A stretch of 5,110 nt of DNA from Chloroflexota bacterium (GTDB taxonomy: Bacteria; Chloroflexota; Dehalococcoidia; Lucifugimonadales; UBA3495), in NCBI GenBank assembly GCA_028874675.1, contig JAPPJA010000196.1:2976-8085 (forward strand), given 5' to 3'. The notes below the pieces were generated by a model. That model ran no database searches. It worked only from the letters and a program-made list of their open reading frames with translations, and was not told where the DNA came from. This document shows positions 1 to 5,110 of the stretch, in pieces. A program made the translations under genes and the position numbers. Position 1 is the first letter of the stretch; each line of letters begins with the position of its first letter.

Positions 1-242
1 TGAGCCAGCAGATCGGGCAACTGCGGACGGAAATGAACCAGCAGTATGGTTCGCTGCGGGACGAGATGAACCAGCAGTATGGTTCGCTGCGGGACGAGAT
101 GAACCGGCGGTTCGATGAGCAGGATGTGCGCATTCGCGGCCTGGAGCAAGGGCAATCCTACCTGTCGGGCCAGTTTTCGGCCCTCAAGGACTACTTCACC
201 CATGCCTCCGATTCGGGGAATGCTCCCGAAAACGTTGGCTGA
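1..242 (+). CDS. Small hendecad-repeat coiled-coil protein, 5'-partial or nearly complete
   Basis: The frame is open from the left edge to a TGA at 240-242 and shows 79 full codons. The first two bases (TG) would complete an ATG if the missing base were A, so the window may cut exactly at a start codon or inside a longer repeat array. The N-terminal part is built of 11-residue units: SQQIGQLRTE, then two identical units MNQQYGSLRDE (33-65 and 66-98), then a diverged unit MNRRFDEQDVR. An 11-residue period with Leu/Met/Tyr/Phe spaced among charged residues is typical of hendecad coiled coils. The remaining tail (IRGLEQGQSYLSGQFSALKDYF) looks like a further helix ending in a polar C-terminus. 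No signal peptide or membrane segment is visible. I do not recognise a specific family. Short proteins of this style are common in bacteria and mostly uncharacterised, so oligomerisation is the only function I would infer. It is followed by 123 bp without a gene before the tldD-like gene. Confidence 0.7.
   Translation, partial: SQQIGQLRTEMNQQYGSLRDEMNQQYGSLRDEMNRRFDEQDVRIRGLEQGQSYLSGQFSALKDYFTHASDSGNAPENVG
33..98 (+). repeat. Exact 33-bp tandem duplication inside the coiled-coil gene
   Basis: Bases 33-65 and 66-98 are identical 33-bp units, each encoding MNQQYGSLRDE in frame. The preceding unit (about 0-32) and the following one (99-131) are diverged copies of the same length, which gives about four units in all. 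Because the unit is a multiple of three, copy-number change would alter coiled-coil length without a frameshift. Perfect nucleotide identity, synonymous sites included, points to a recent duplication or to gene-conversion-like homogenisation. Confidence 0.93.
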
Positions 243-263
243 CCACTAACCTGGTTAAGCGCG

Positions 264-282
264 GGCTGAGGGACCGTCAGCC
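264..282. other. Short inverted repeat between the coiled-coil gene and the tldD-like gene
   Basis: GGCTGA (264-269) pairs with TCAGCC (277-282) around a 7-base loop, 22 bp after the stop of the coiled-coil gene. The position suits a transcription terminator, but neither strand has a T-tract after the stem, so a classical intrinsic terminator is doubtful. It may be a weak or factor-assisted terminator, or chance in GC-rich DNA. Confidence 0.3.
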
Positions 283-352
283 AGATACCGGCGCCCACCC
301 ACCTTTGCGGCATGCAGCGTCAAAGACGTTACTTTTCCAGTGACAATCCAGC

Positions 353-356
353 AGGA
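353..356 (+). promoter_or_regulatory. Shine-Dalgarno-like AGGA that supports the tldD-like start at 366
   Basis: AGGA lies 9 bases before the ATG at 366. The alternative in-frame ATG at 312 has no purine-rich sequence at a useful distance. The 18 residues between the two (MQRQRRYFSSDNPAGRVT) look unlike the start of a TldD N-terminal domain, which normally begins with a helix such as the TVEDLDAIRPKLQWL seen just after 366. Both points favour 366 as the start. Confidence 0.5.
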
Positions 357-365
357 CGCGTCACG

Positions 366-1934
366 ATGCTCCACACCATAACCGTAGAAGACCTGGATGC
401 CATACGGCCCAAGCTGCAGTGGCTGGTGACCGAGCGGGCCAGGTCTCTGCCCAAGTTCCGCTACTGCGACCTGCGCATCCAGGTCCGCGAGGAGAAGTGG
501 GGCGCCGCCGAAAATGGCGAGGAGAAGGCCAGCTCCGATAATGTGACCCTTGACTTCGGGGTGCGGCTCATCGCCCAGGAACGAATGTCCGCCGCGGGCT
601 TTTACGGGCAGGTACTGGGGGCGGCGGACCTGGACCGCATTGAATCCGTAGTGTGGGAAGGCATTGGTCAGGCCCACCAGCGCGCCCGCTCTAATGCCCG
701 CAAGAAGTCCCAGACCTGGCGGCGCTTCCCTGCGCTGGCCCACAGCCTGGACGATACATTTCTGGCCCGGGTTCCGGTGGCCGAAGATACCATAGCGGCA
801 ACCTACGAGGTGGACCCCCGGGCCGTGTCCGTAGAAGAGACGGTAAGAATGGCCGTGGACGGGTGCAAGTCGGCCACCAGCCGCGCCAGGAACGTCCTCT
901 TTACGGCGGCAACCACCAGCACCTTTCTGCTGAGGGAGCTTTTTCTCAGCTCCGACGGGGCCAACATCGACCAGTCCTTTGCCCAGACCGAAGGCTTCAT
1001 CTTTGTCATCTGCGGCAGCGCCAACGGCAATTACGAGCTGTACGACTCCACGGGCCACCAACGGGGCTGGGAAGCGCTGACCCGGGGGTATCACAACGGG
1101 CCCATTGACCTGCCGGACTACACCACCTTTTGCCGCAACCTGGGCAGGGATGCCTCGGACGTGGCCGCCGCGCCGCCGCTGCGCCCACCGGACAGGGAAG
1201 TACCCATAGTCACCGACCCCAATTTCAACACCCTGCTGGTGCACGAGGTGGTAGGGCATCCCTCGGAGCTGGACCGGGCGCTGAAGTACGAAACCGCCTA
1301 CGCCGGGCGATCGTGGTTCCTGAAGAACCTGCACGACAATCAGCTGGGGCAGCAGATCGCGTCGCCCCTGGTTACAGCCTATTCCGACCCGCTGATGGAG
1401 GGGTACGGTTCGTTCAAATACGACCACGAGGGTACGCCGGCCCGGCGGGCCTACATCATCCGGGACGGGGTGCTGGAAGAGTTCCTGAACAACCGGCAGA
1501 CGGCGGCGATTATGAATGCCGCGCCCAACGGTTCGGCCCGGGCCACCGAGGCCCACCTGGCGCCCCTGATCCGTATGACAAATACGGTTTTCGCCCCCGG
1601 GCAACGCGACCCCAGGGAAATAATCTCCGAGGTGGACTCAGGCTATTACGTGGTGGGACACCGCACCCCTTCCATTGCCGAATCCCGGGAGAACTTCCGC
1701 ATCACGGCCGTAAAGGTGTACGAGATAGAAGGGGGCCAGATAGGCCGGTTGTATCGCGACGGGGGCATTACGGCCGATTCCCGCAACTACTTTCAGTCCA
1801 TCGACGCGGTGGGCAGCGACCTGCGGGTGAACCCCATTCCCAACTGCGGGAAGGGGCAGCCCATGCAGGCCAAGCGGATGAGCAACGGCGGCCCCACCAT
1901 GCGGGGAATTGCGAGGCTGACGGGGCCAGGGTGA
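366..1934 (+). CDS. tldD: TldD/PmbA-family zinc metalloprotease
   Basis: The product is 522 aa from the chosen ATG; an ATG at 312 would add 18 residues. It matches the TldD/PmbA (TldE) family of cytoplasmic metallopeptidases. In enterobacteria these act as a TldD-TldE heterodimer that degrades unfolded peptides, trims microcin B17 precursor and helps remove the CcdA antitoxin. The N-terminal domain (about residues 5-115) carries the family's strand pattern (CDLRIQV, then TLDFGVRLIA). The C-terminal catalytic part holds HEVVGH at residues 293-298, the HExxxH zinc motif. It continues with YAGR, ASPLVTAYSDP, DHEGTPARRAYIIRDGVLEEFLNNR and, near the end, a conserved Cys494 in NCGKG, the expected third zinc ligand, followed by GGPTMRGIARLTG. 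All metal-binding residues are present, so it should be an active TldD-type subunit rather than the non-catalytic TldE type. It is somewhat longer than E. coli TldD (481 aa). No tldE partner is adjacent. The family call is confident; the exact symbol is less so, because many genomes carry several TldD-like paralogues. Confidence 0.93.
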   Translation: MLHTITVEDLDAIRPKLQWLVTERARSLPKFRYCDLRIQVREEKWGAAENGEEKASSDNVTLDFGVRLIAQERMSAAGFYGQVLGAADLDRIESVVWEGIGQAHQRARSNARKKSQTWRRFPALAHSLDDTFLARVPVAEDTIAATYEVDPRAVSVEETVRMAVDGCKSATSRARNVLFTAATTSTFLLRELFLSSDGANIDQSFAQTEGFIFVICGSANGNYELYDSTGHQRGWEALTRGYHNGPIDLPDYTTFCRNLGRDASDVAAAPPLRPPDREVPIVTDPNFNTLLVHEVVGHPSELDRALKYETAYAGRSWFLKNLHDNQLGQQIASPLVTAYSDPLMEGYGSFKYDHEGTPARRAYIIRDGVLEEFLNNRQTAAIMNAAPNGSARATEAHLAPLIRMTNTVFAPGQRDPREIISEVDSGYYVVGHRTPSIAESRENFRITAVKVYEIEGGQIGRLYRDGGITADSRNYFQSIDAVGSDLRVNPIPNCGKGQPMQAKRMSNGGPTMRGIARLTGPG

Positions 1935-1956
1935 GGCGGGGTTAGAAATAAGGGAC

Positions 1957-1987
1957 AAAAAAATGGGGCGGGCTTCAAGTCCGCCCC
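1957..1987 (-). terminator. Intrinsic terminator for the minus-strand transcript
   Basis: Read on the minus strand, GGGGCGG (1987-1981) pairs with CCGCCCC (1971-1965). The stem has seven G-C pairs, one A-C mismatch, one further C-G pair and a 5-base loop (TTGAA). It is followed by an A and then seven T residues (1963-1957). It starts only 4 bases past the stop codon of the 102-aa gene. On the plus strand the same stem (with a G-T wobble in place of the mismatch) is followed by only a short T-run, so it would be a weaker stop for the tldD-like transcript, which ends 22 bp before the A-tract. Confidence 0.88.
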
Positions 1988-1991
1988 GGTT

Positions 1992-2300
1992 TCAGTTCAG
2001 GGAGAAGGAGGGCCCGGGGGTGCGGGTCTGCTCGTTGACCAGGAAGGAGGCGCTGTCCCTGCCGTAGATGGTGTCCAGTTCCACGTCGAAACGCTGACCG
2101 CCGAAGTGGCCGAGGACTTCGTACTTGTGGTCGGTACGCAGTGTTCCCTCAAACTCGGAACCGGATACCTTGCGCTGGTCTTCGTCCTGCAGGTACATCT
2201 CCACGGCTGCGGTCATCAGTCCCTGCATATCCTCTTCGGAAAGATAGACCGCGCCCCGCAGGAAGATGTAACCCCATCGTATTCCCAGGTGTTCCAGCAT
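1992..2300 (-). CDS. Uncharacterised 102-aa protein
   Basis: I do not recognise this protein. It begins MLEHLGIRWGYIFLRG, continues with an acidic helix-like stretch (SEEDMQGLMTAAVEMYLQDEDQRK), and then a strand-rich part (EFEGTLRTDHKYEVLGHF, then RFDVELDTIYGRDSASFLV), ending in a polar tail. There is no signal peptide or convincing membrane helix, so a small soluble cytoplasmic protein is likely. Support for its being a real gene comes from context: the stop codon is followed within 4 bases by a strong intrinsic terminator on the same strand, and it lies 77 bp downstream of LLM-A in the same orientation with no terminator between. The start at 2300 lacks a clear Shine-Dalgarno sequence (CGTAAACA precedes it). 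An internal Met at residue 25 is a possible later start, but its purine-rich leader sits too close. It may be translated from the LLM-A message, but a functional link is only an inference. Confidence 0.72.
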   Translation of the reverse strand: MLEHLGIRWGYIFLRGAVYLSEEDMQGLMTAAVEMYLQDEDQRKVSGSEFEGTLRTDHKYEVLGHFGGQRFDVELDTIYGRDSASFLVNEQTRTPGPSFSLN

Positions 2301-2377
2301 TGTTTACGAGTTGTTCAGGTTAGTGACAGTCCGGCAATGCCCGCTGACGAACCGTTGCCCTGCCTTTCTCCGTGAGT

Positions 2378-3568
2378 CTAATTATCGGCTGGTACGGCCA
2401 CGCTGCCCTGGTTCTTGAACTGGGGCATGACCTCTTTGCCGAACCATTCCAGTTGTTCCAGGATGACCTTCTGGGGCGTGCCCACCACCGAACCGACGTT
2501 AATCTGGGTCAGGCCCGGGTACATTTCCTGGATGTTGTTGATCTTCTCGGCCACCAGTTCCGGTGGGCCGCAGAGCCAGGAGCCGGCCCGGACGCCGTCC
2601 TCGATGGAAGGCAGCCCGGCGGAGCGCGCCCGGGAAGGGTCGCCCAGGGCCACTATCTGCTCGTCGGACAGGCCGTGGAAGAACCCCAGGGGCGCGAACA
2701 TCTTCATGTTCTCTTCGAAGAACAGGCGGGCTTCACTCATGGCCTTTTCCTCGGTATCGGCGAGGTGGATGGAGAACCCGATAATCAGGTCGCCGCCCAG
2801 TTCCGTCTCCTTGCCGGCTTTGGCGAGGGTTTCCCGCCAGCGCCGCACAACATCCATGGTGGCCCCGCCGGCCGCCGCGCCGCCGCCGATCATGCCCTTG
2901 ATGCCGTGCCTGACCATGAAGTCCATGGCCCGCTGGCTGCCTCCCACCACCGGCTGGTAGCATTCCACCGGCAGGTATTTGGGCCTGGGAACCAGGGTGA
3001 TTTCCTTAAGGTCGTAGCCCCGGTAGGGTACGTCGGGGGGGATGTTGTAATGCTTGCCGTGGTGGGAGAAGGAGCGTTCGTTAAAGGCCTTGAACATTAC
3101 CTCCACCTGCTCCTCAAACAGCTCGCGGTTGGCGTCCTGGTCAATTATCGGGGCGTCGAAAGTTTCAACCTCGCGGGTGTGGTAGCCGCGGCCCACGCCG
3201 AACACCACGCGGCCGTCGGTCAGGATGTCGGCGGTGGCGTAGTCCTCCGCCATGCGCAGGGGGTTCCACATGGGAGCGATGTTGAAGCCGCATCCGATCT
3301 TGAGCTTCTTGGTCAGGTGGGCCAGGTGAACGGCAAAGAGCATCAGGTTGGGAATGCACTCGTAGCCTTCCCGCTGGAAATGGTGCTCGGCCATCCAGAA
3401 AGTCTCGTAGTCCAGCCGGTCCATGACGCCGGCAATGGCCTCGGCCTTGTCGAAGACGGTGGCCAGGTGTTCGTCCGGGAGCCAGCGGTCGTTAAGCGCG
3501 GTGGCGTCCAGCCCGATGTCCTCGAAGTCAACGTGCCCGGCAAACAGGCTGCCAAACCTGGTAATCAT
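2378..3568 (-). CDS. Luciferase-like flavin monooxygenase (LLM-A)
   Basis: This 396-aa protein belongs to the bacterial luciferase-like monooxygenase family (TIM-barrel enzymes using reduced FMN from a partner reductase, or sometimes F420). Visible family landmarks are EHHF at residues 61-64, matching the active-site His region of LuxA; NPLRMAEDYATADILTDGRVVFGVGRGY at about 102-129, the signature block with GVGRG; VVGGS at about 207-211, the usual flavin-phosphate region; and a C-terminal GPPELVAEKI...INVGS...LEWFGKEVMPQF. Residues before EHHF include an insertion of about 20 residues compared with minimal family members. A Gly/Ala-rich stretch (GGGAAAGG, 228-235) follows the VVGGS block. The start is well supported: GGAGG (plus-strand 3576-3580) lies 7 bases upstream of the ATG. 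The length is within the family range and no disruption is seen. The substrate cannot be read from the sequence; alkanal, alkane sulfonate, terpene-like or other organic substrates are all possible. It is divergent from LLM-B and probably co-transcribed with the 102-aa gene. Confidence 0.93.
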   Translation of the reverse strand: MITRFGSLFAGHVDFEDIGLDATALNDRWLPDEHLATVFDKAEAIAGVMDRLDYETFWMAEHHFQREGYECIPNLMLFAVHLAHLTKKLKIGCGFNIAPMWNPLRMAEDYATADILTDGRVVFGVGRGYHTREVETFDAPIIDQDANRELFEEQVEVMFKAFNERSFSHHGKHYNIPPDVPYRGYDLKEITLVPRPKYLPVECYQPVVGGSQRAMDFMVRHGIKGMIGGGAAAGGATMDVVRRWRETLAKAGKETELGGDLIIGFSIHLADTEEKAMSEARLFFEENMKMFAPLGFFHGLSDEQIVALGDPSRARSAGLPSIEDGVRAGSWLCGPPELVAEKINNIQEMYPGLTQINVGSVVGTPQKVILEQLEWFGKEVMPQFKNQGSVAVPADN

Positions 3569-3611
3569 TCAGGCCCCTCCAGGGATGCAGAATAAGGATT
3601 GCCTGCGGGGC

Positions 3612-3617
3612 ATTATA
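3612..3617 (-). promoter_or_regulatory. Consensus -10 box for LLM-A
   Basis: The minus strand reads TATAAT here, a perfect sigma-70-type -10, in otherwise GC-rich DNA. It would place the transcription start near 3605 and give a leader of about 37 bases containing the GGAGG ribosome site. No good -35 is present at 16-18 bp; the nearest candidate, TTCCCG, is at 19 bp. An activator may be needed, or the -10 may be a chance match. Confidence 0.45.
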
Positions 3618-3714
3618 GCGGATTTGGGGGTGGCTGCGGGAATAGGGAAGGCAGCAGAGGCGGGACCTGATTGCCTGCCGCGCGGGCCTGACTTCGCCCC
3701 ATCCGGCCGCGCCG

Positions 3715-3723
3715 TGCTATGCT
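3715..3723 (+). promoter_or_regulatory. Possible extended -10 promoter for LLM-B
   Basis: TGCTATGCT matches an extended -10 (TGnTATnnT) and would start transcription near 3730, leaving a leader of roughly 77 bases before the ATG at 3807. No convincing -35 is present at the right distance. The 11-bp palindrome at 3720-3730 overlaps it, so a repressor could act here. The call rests on motif match alone. Confidence 0.3.
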
Positions 3724-3806
3724 GGCAGCAATGCGTTATGCATGCCCGAGTCGGTATCTTTAGCGTATGAGCAGGCGCCGACAATCCATCCTGCCGGAGG
3801 TTTCCG

Positions 3807-4940
3807 ATGAAATTTGCGGCCTTTACCACCGTAGCGGCCTCCGCGGGGGAAGCGACCAGCGCCGCCGAAGTCATAGACAACCTGCGGCAGCAGGCCGTCC
3901 TTGCGGAAGAGCTGGGGTTTGAGGCCATCTGGCTGGGCGAGCATCACTTCGGCCTGTACGGTTCGGGGGACCTGCCCAATCCCATCCTGCTGGGCGCGGA
4001 CCTGGCGGCCCATACCTCCAGGATACGCATAGGCCAGATGGCCAATATAGCTACCTGGTGGCATCCCATCCGGCTGGCCGAGGACCTGGCAATGCTGGAC
4101 AACATGAGCAGGGGACGCTTGGAAGTCGGCTTTGGACGGGGTGTGTGGCCCTACGAGGGGCCCCAGTTTCATCCCAACGCCGACCCGCGCAAGGACCAGG
4201 AGAACCGGGAGCTGTTCCAGGAGACAGTGGAGATAGTCCGGAAAATCTGGGCGGAAGAGTACTTCTCGCACCGGGGCGCCAACTACACCTTTCCCGCCGA
4301 GGACACGGTATTTTCCCATCCCGGGTTTCCGCCGGACCCGGCCTGGCACGAGGATGGGCGGGTGGCCAGGCTGCGGGTGACGCCGAGACCGTACCAGAAG
4401 CCCCATCCCCCGCTGTGGATGACGGTGTCCACGGACAGGTCGGTTTCCACCGCCGCCGAAATGGGGCTGCAGGCGTGCTACTGGCAGCCCCCGCCGCAGC
4501 GGATACGGCAGCGAATGGAGCTGTACGCCGAGGTGAGGTCCGGAGTTGAGGGACGGCCTTTCCGCACGGGCGAGGGGCAGGCGGTGATGCGGTCCACCTA
4601 CGTTTCCACGTCCATGGAGCGGGCCCGGGCGGAGGCGGAGAGGGCGGTAATGTCCGCCTTCATCTTCAACGATCCCTTTCGGGGACGCCAGGTATTCACC
4701 AACCCGGGCGAGGAGCTGTCCGATTCGGTGGAGCTGGACTGGGATTTCCTGGAGCCGCGCACTCTGCTGGTTGGTTCCCCGGAAAACGTGGCGGAGAGGG
4801 TTCAGGAATTGCAGGAAGTATGCAACCTGGAGTACCTGCTGGTGGAGTTCGCTCACGCCGGACTGACCCAGGGGCAGATGCTGAAGAACCTGGAGAACTT
4901 CGGCGACAAGGTAATGCCCCGGTTCAACAGCACGGAGTAG
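3807..4940 (+). CDS. Luciferase-like flavin monooxygenase (LLM-B)
   Basis: This 377-aa protein is a second member of the luciferase-like monooxygenase family. Landmarks are an N-terminal strand MKFAAFTTV; EHHF at residues 45-48 (LuxA-type active-site His region) followed by NPILLGADLAAHTSRIRIG; WWHPIRLAEDLAMLDNMSRGRLEVGFGRG at 84-112, the most diagnostic block; TPRPYQKPHPPLWM at 192-205; and a C-terminal LVGSPENVAERVQEL...LLVEFAHAGL...NLENFGDKVMPRF. The start is secure: GGAGG at 3796-3800 lies 6 bases before the ATG. It resembles LLM-A in overall plan but differs in most positions, so the two are old paralogues or separate subfamilies rather than a recent duplication. No flavin reductase or transporter lies beside it, so a shared cellular reductase (or F420) must supply electrons, and the substrate stays unknown. 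It is transcribed divergently from LLM-A. No strong terminator follows; a 5-bp stem at 4967-4982 is too weak to call. Confidence 0.94.
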   Translation: MKFAAFTTVAASAGEATSAAEVIDNLRQQAVLAEELGFEAIWLGEHHFGLYGSGDLPNPILLGADLAAHTSRIRIGQMANIATWWHPIRLAEDLAMLDNMSRGRLEVGFGRGVWPYEGPQFHPNADPRKDQENRELFQETVEIVRKIWAEEYFSHRGANYTFPAEDTVFSHPGFPPDPAWHEDGRVARLRVTPRPYQKPHPPLWMTVSTDRSVSTAAEMGLQACYWQPPPQRIRQRMELYAEVRSGVEGRPFRTGEGQAVMRSTYVSTSMERARAEAERAVMSAFIFNDPFRGRQVFTNPGEELSDSVELDWDFLEPRTLLVGSPENVAERVQELQEVCNLEYLLVEFAHAGLTQGQMLKNLENFGDKVMPRFNSTE

Positions 4941-5005
4941 GGCGTGTCGTCAAAATGCCTTGTTACTCCTGTGAAGTCAGGAATCTTGATTTCGGCCGGC
5001 GGGGG

Positions 5006-5034
5006 TTGCCGCCGCGCGGGGGCGGCGCTAAAAT
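5006..5034 (+). promoter_or_regulatory. Promoter-like sequence facing the right edge
   Basis: TTGCCG (5006-5011) and TAAAAT (5029-5034) are separated by exactly 17 bp and match sigma-70 consensus at 4 of 6 and 5 of 6 positions. Transcription would start near 5041 and run out of the window. The spacer region contains a GC-rich inverted repeat: GCCGCC at 5008-5013 pairs with GGCGGC at 5021-5026. This fits a gene beginning at or beyond the right edge, but no such gene is established here. Confidence 0.4.
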
Positions 5035-5045
5035 GCATTGTATAG

Positions 5046-5110
5046 ATGTGTATTAAAATTTTGGGCGGGCCCCGTAAAAAAACCAAAAAGCGGGGGTTAG
5101 GTGACCAAAA
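5046..5110 (+). CDS. Possible start of a gene cut by the right edge (very uncertain)
   Basis: An ATG at 5046 opens a frame with no stop before the window ends (MCIKILGGPRKKTKKRGLGDQ). It lies about 5 bases after the predicted start of the promoter-like sequence at 5006-5034, which would make it almost leaderless. There is no ribosome site. The stretch is rich in homopolymer runs and may be low-quality sequence, so the frame could be chance. Only 21 codons are visible and no family can be assigned. Confidence 0.15.
   Translation, partial: MCIKILGGPRKKTKKRGLGDQ

Larger units (their letters stand above)
3569..3806. other. 238-bp divergent intergenic region between two monooxygenase genes
   Basis: Both flanking genes start outward from this stretch, each with a GGAGG ribosome site (3576-3580 for LLM-A on the minus strand, 3796-3800 for LLM-B on the plus strand). 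It holds the LLM-A -10 box, an extended -10-like motif for LLM-B, a 10-bp direct repeat (GATTGCCTGC at 3597-3606 and 3669-3678) and an 11-bp palindrome (TGCTGGCAGCA at 3720-3730). No ORF with a credible start and family match was seen in it. It is the most likely site of shared regulation. Confidence 0.6.

Noticed and set aside
305..347. Promoter for the tldD-like gene (TTGCGG as -35, GACAAT as -10)
   Set aside because: The two elements do not sit at an acceptable spacing, and no other pair nearby fits; the gene may be transcribed from further left.
255..1604. 449-codon open frame on the minus strand opposite the tldD-like gene
   Set aside because: It lies in exact antisense register, where stops arise only from rare sense codons (TTA, CTA, TCA) in GC-rich genes. 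Its product is Gly/Pro/Arg/Val-rich with no recognisable family, whereas the plus strand encodes a clear TldD protein.
1130..1945. 271-codon plus-strand frame inside the tldD-like gene
   Set aside because: Out-of-frame shadow rich in Arg, Gly, Pro and Ala, with no family match, fully inside a well-supported gene.
2372..3595. 407-codon open frame on the plus strand opposite LLM-A
   Set aside because: Same antisense-register effect; the minus strand has the family motifs and a good ribosome site.
3569..3928. 119-codon minus-strand frame across the intergenic region and the start of LLM-B
   Set aside because: It overlaps the LLM-B start and its promoter region and ends where LLM-A begins; low-complexity product and no ribosome site seen.
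3717..4856. 379-codon open frame on the minus strand opposite LLM-B
   Set aside because: Same antisense-register effect; the plus strand encodes the recognisable monooxygenase. Long antisense frames across all three large genes are a codon-usage effect, not overlapping genes.
4967..4982. Hairpin TCCTG/CAGGA after LLM-B as a terminator
   Set aside because: Only five pairs, and the following bases (ATCTTGATTTC) do not form a continuous T-tract.
4853..5086. 77-codon minus-strand frame at the right end
   Set aside because: It overlaps the 3' end of LLM-B, starts in the homopolymer-rich tail, and has no recognisable product.

Overview
The window is GC-rich, densely coding bacterial DNA. It holds three full-length, recognisable protein genes, one small uncharacterised gene and the 3' end of a coiled-coil gene cut by the left edge. 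No rRNA, tRNA, CRISPR array, insertion sequence or phage gene was seen. Two different luciferase-like flavin monooxygenases stand side by side next to a TldD-type protease. Such paralogue-rich LLM content is well known in SAR202-type and other Dehalococcoidia-related Chloroflexota, and also in Actinobacteria. A Chloroflexota-like origin is my best guess, but it rests on protein style alone and could be wrong.

Layout from left to right: (1) 1-242, plus strand, the C-terminal part of a small hendecad-repeat coiled-coil protein with an exact 33-bp tandem duplication. (2) 366-1934, plus strand, a TldD/PmbA-family zinc metalloprotease with an intact HExxxH motif and a downstream Cys ligand. (3) A convergent junction with a clear intrinsic terminator at 1957-1987 that serves the minus strand. 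(4) 1992-2300, minus strand, a 102-aa protein I do not recognise. (5) 2378-3568, minus strand, a 396-aa luciferase-like monooxygenase (LLM-A). (6) A 238-bp divergent intergenic region with a consensus -10 box for LLM-A and a weaker extended -10 for the gene to the right. (7) 3807-4940, plus strand, a second luciferase-like monooxygenase of 377 aa (LLM-B). (8) 4941-5110, a mostly non-coding tail with a promoter-like sequence and an odd homopolymer-rich end.

Functional reading: LLM-A and the 102-aa gene lie in the same orientation, 77 bp apart, and end at one terminator, so they may form a two-gene transcript. LLM-A and LLM-B are divergent and could share control through the region between them. 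Both keep the EHHF and G-x-G-R-G signatures of the bacterial-luciferase fold and probably oxidise small organic molecules with reduced flavin (or use F420). No flavin reductase, transporter or regulator is present to indicate a substrate. The TldD-like protein has no TldE/PmbA partner and no peptide-precursor gene in view. I found no convincing evidence of a new multi-gene system here. The observations below are mostly local curiosities.
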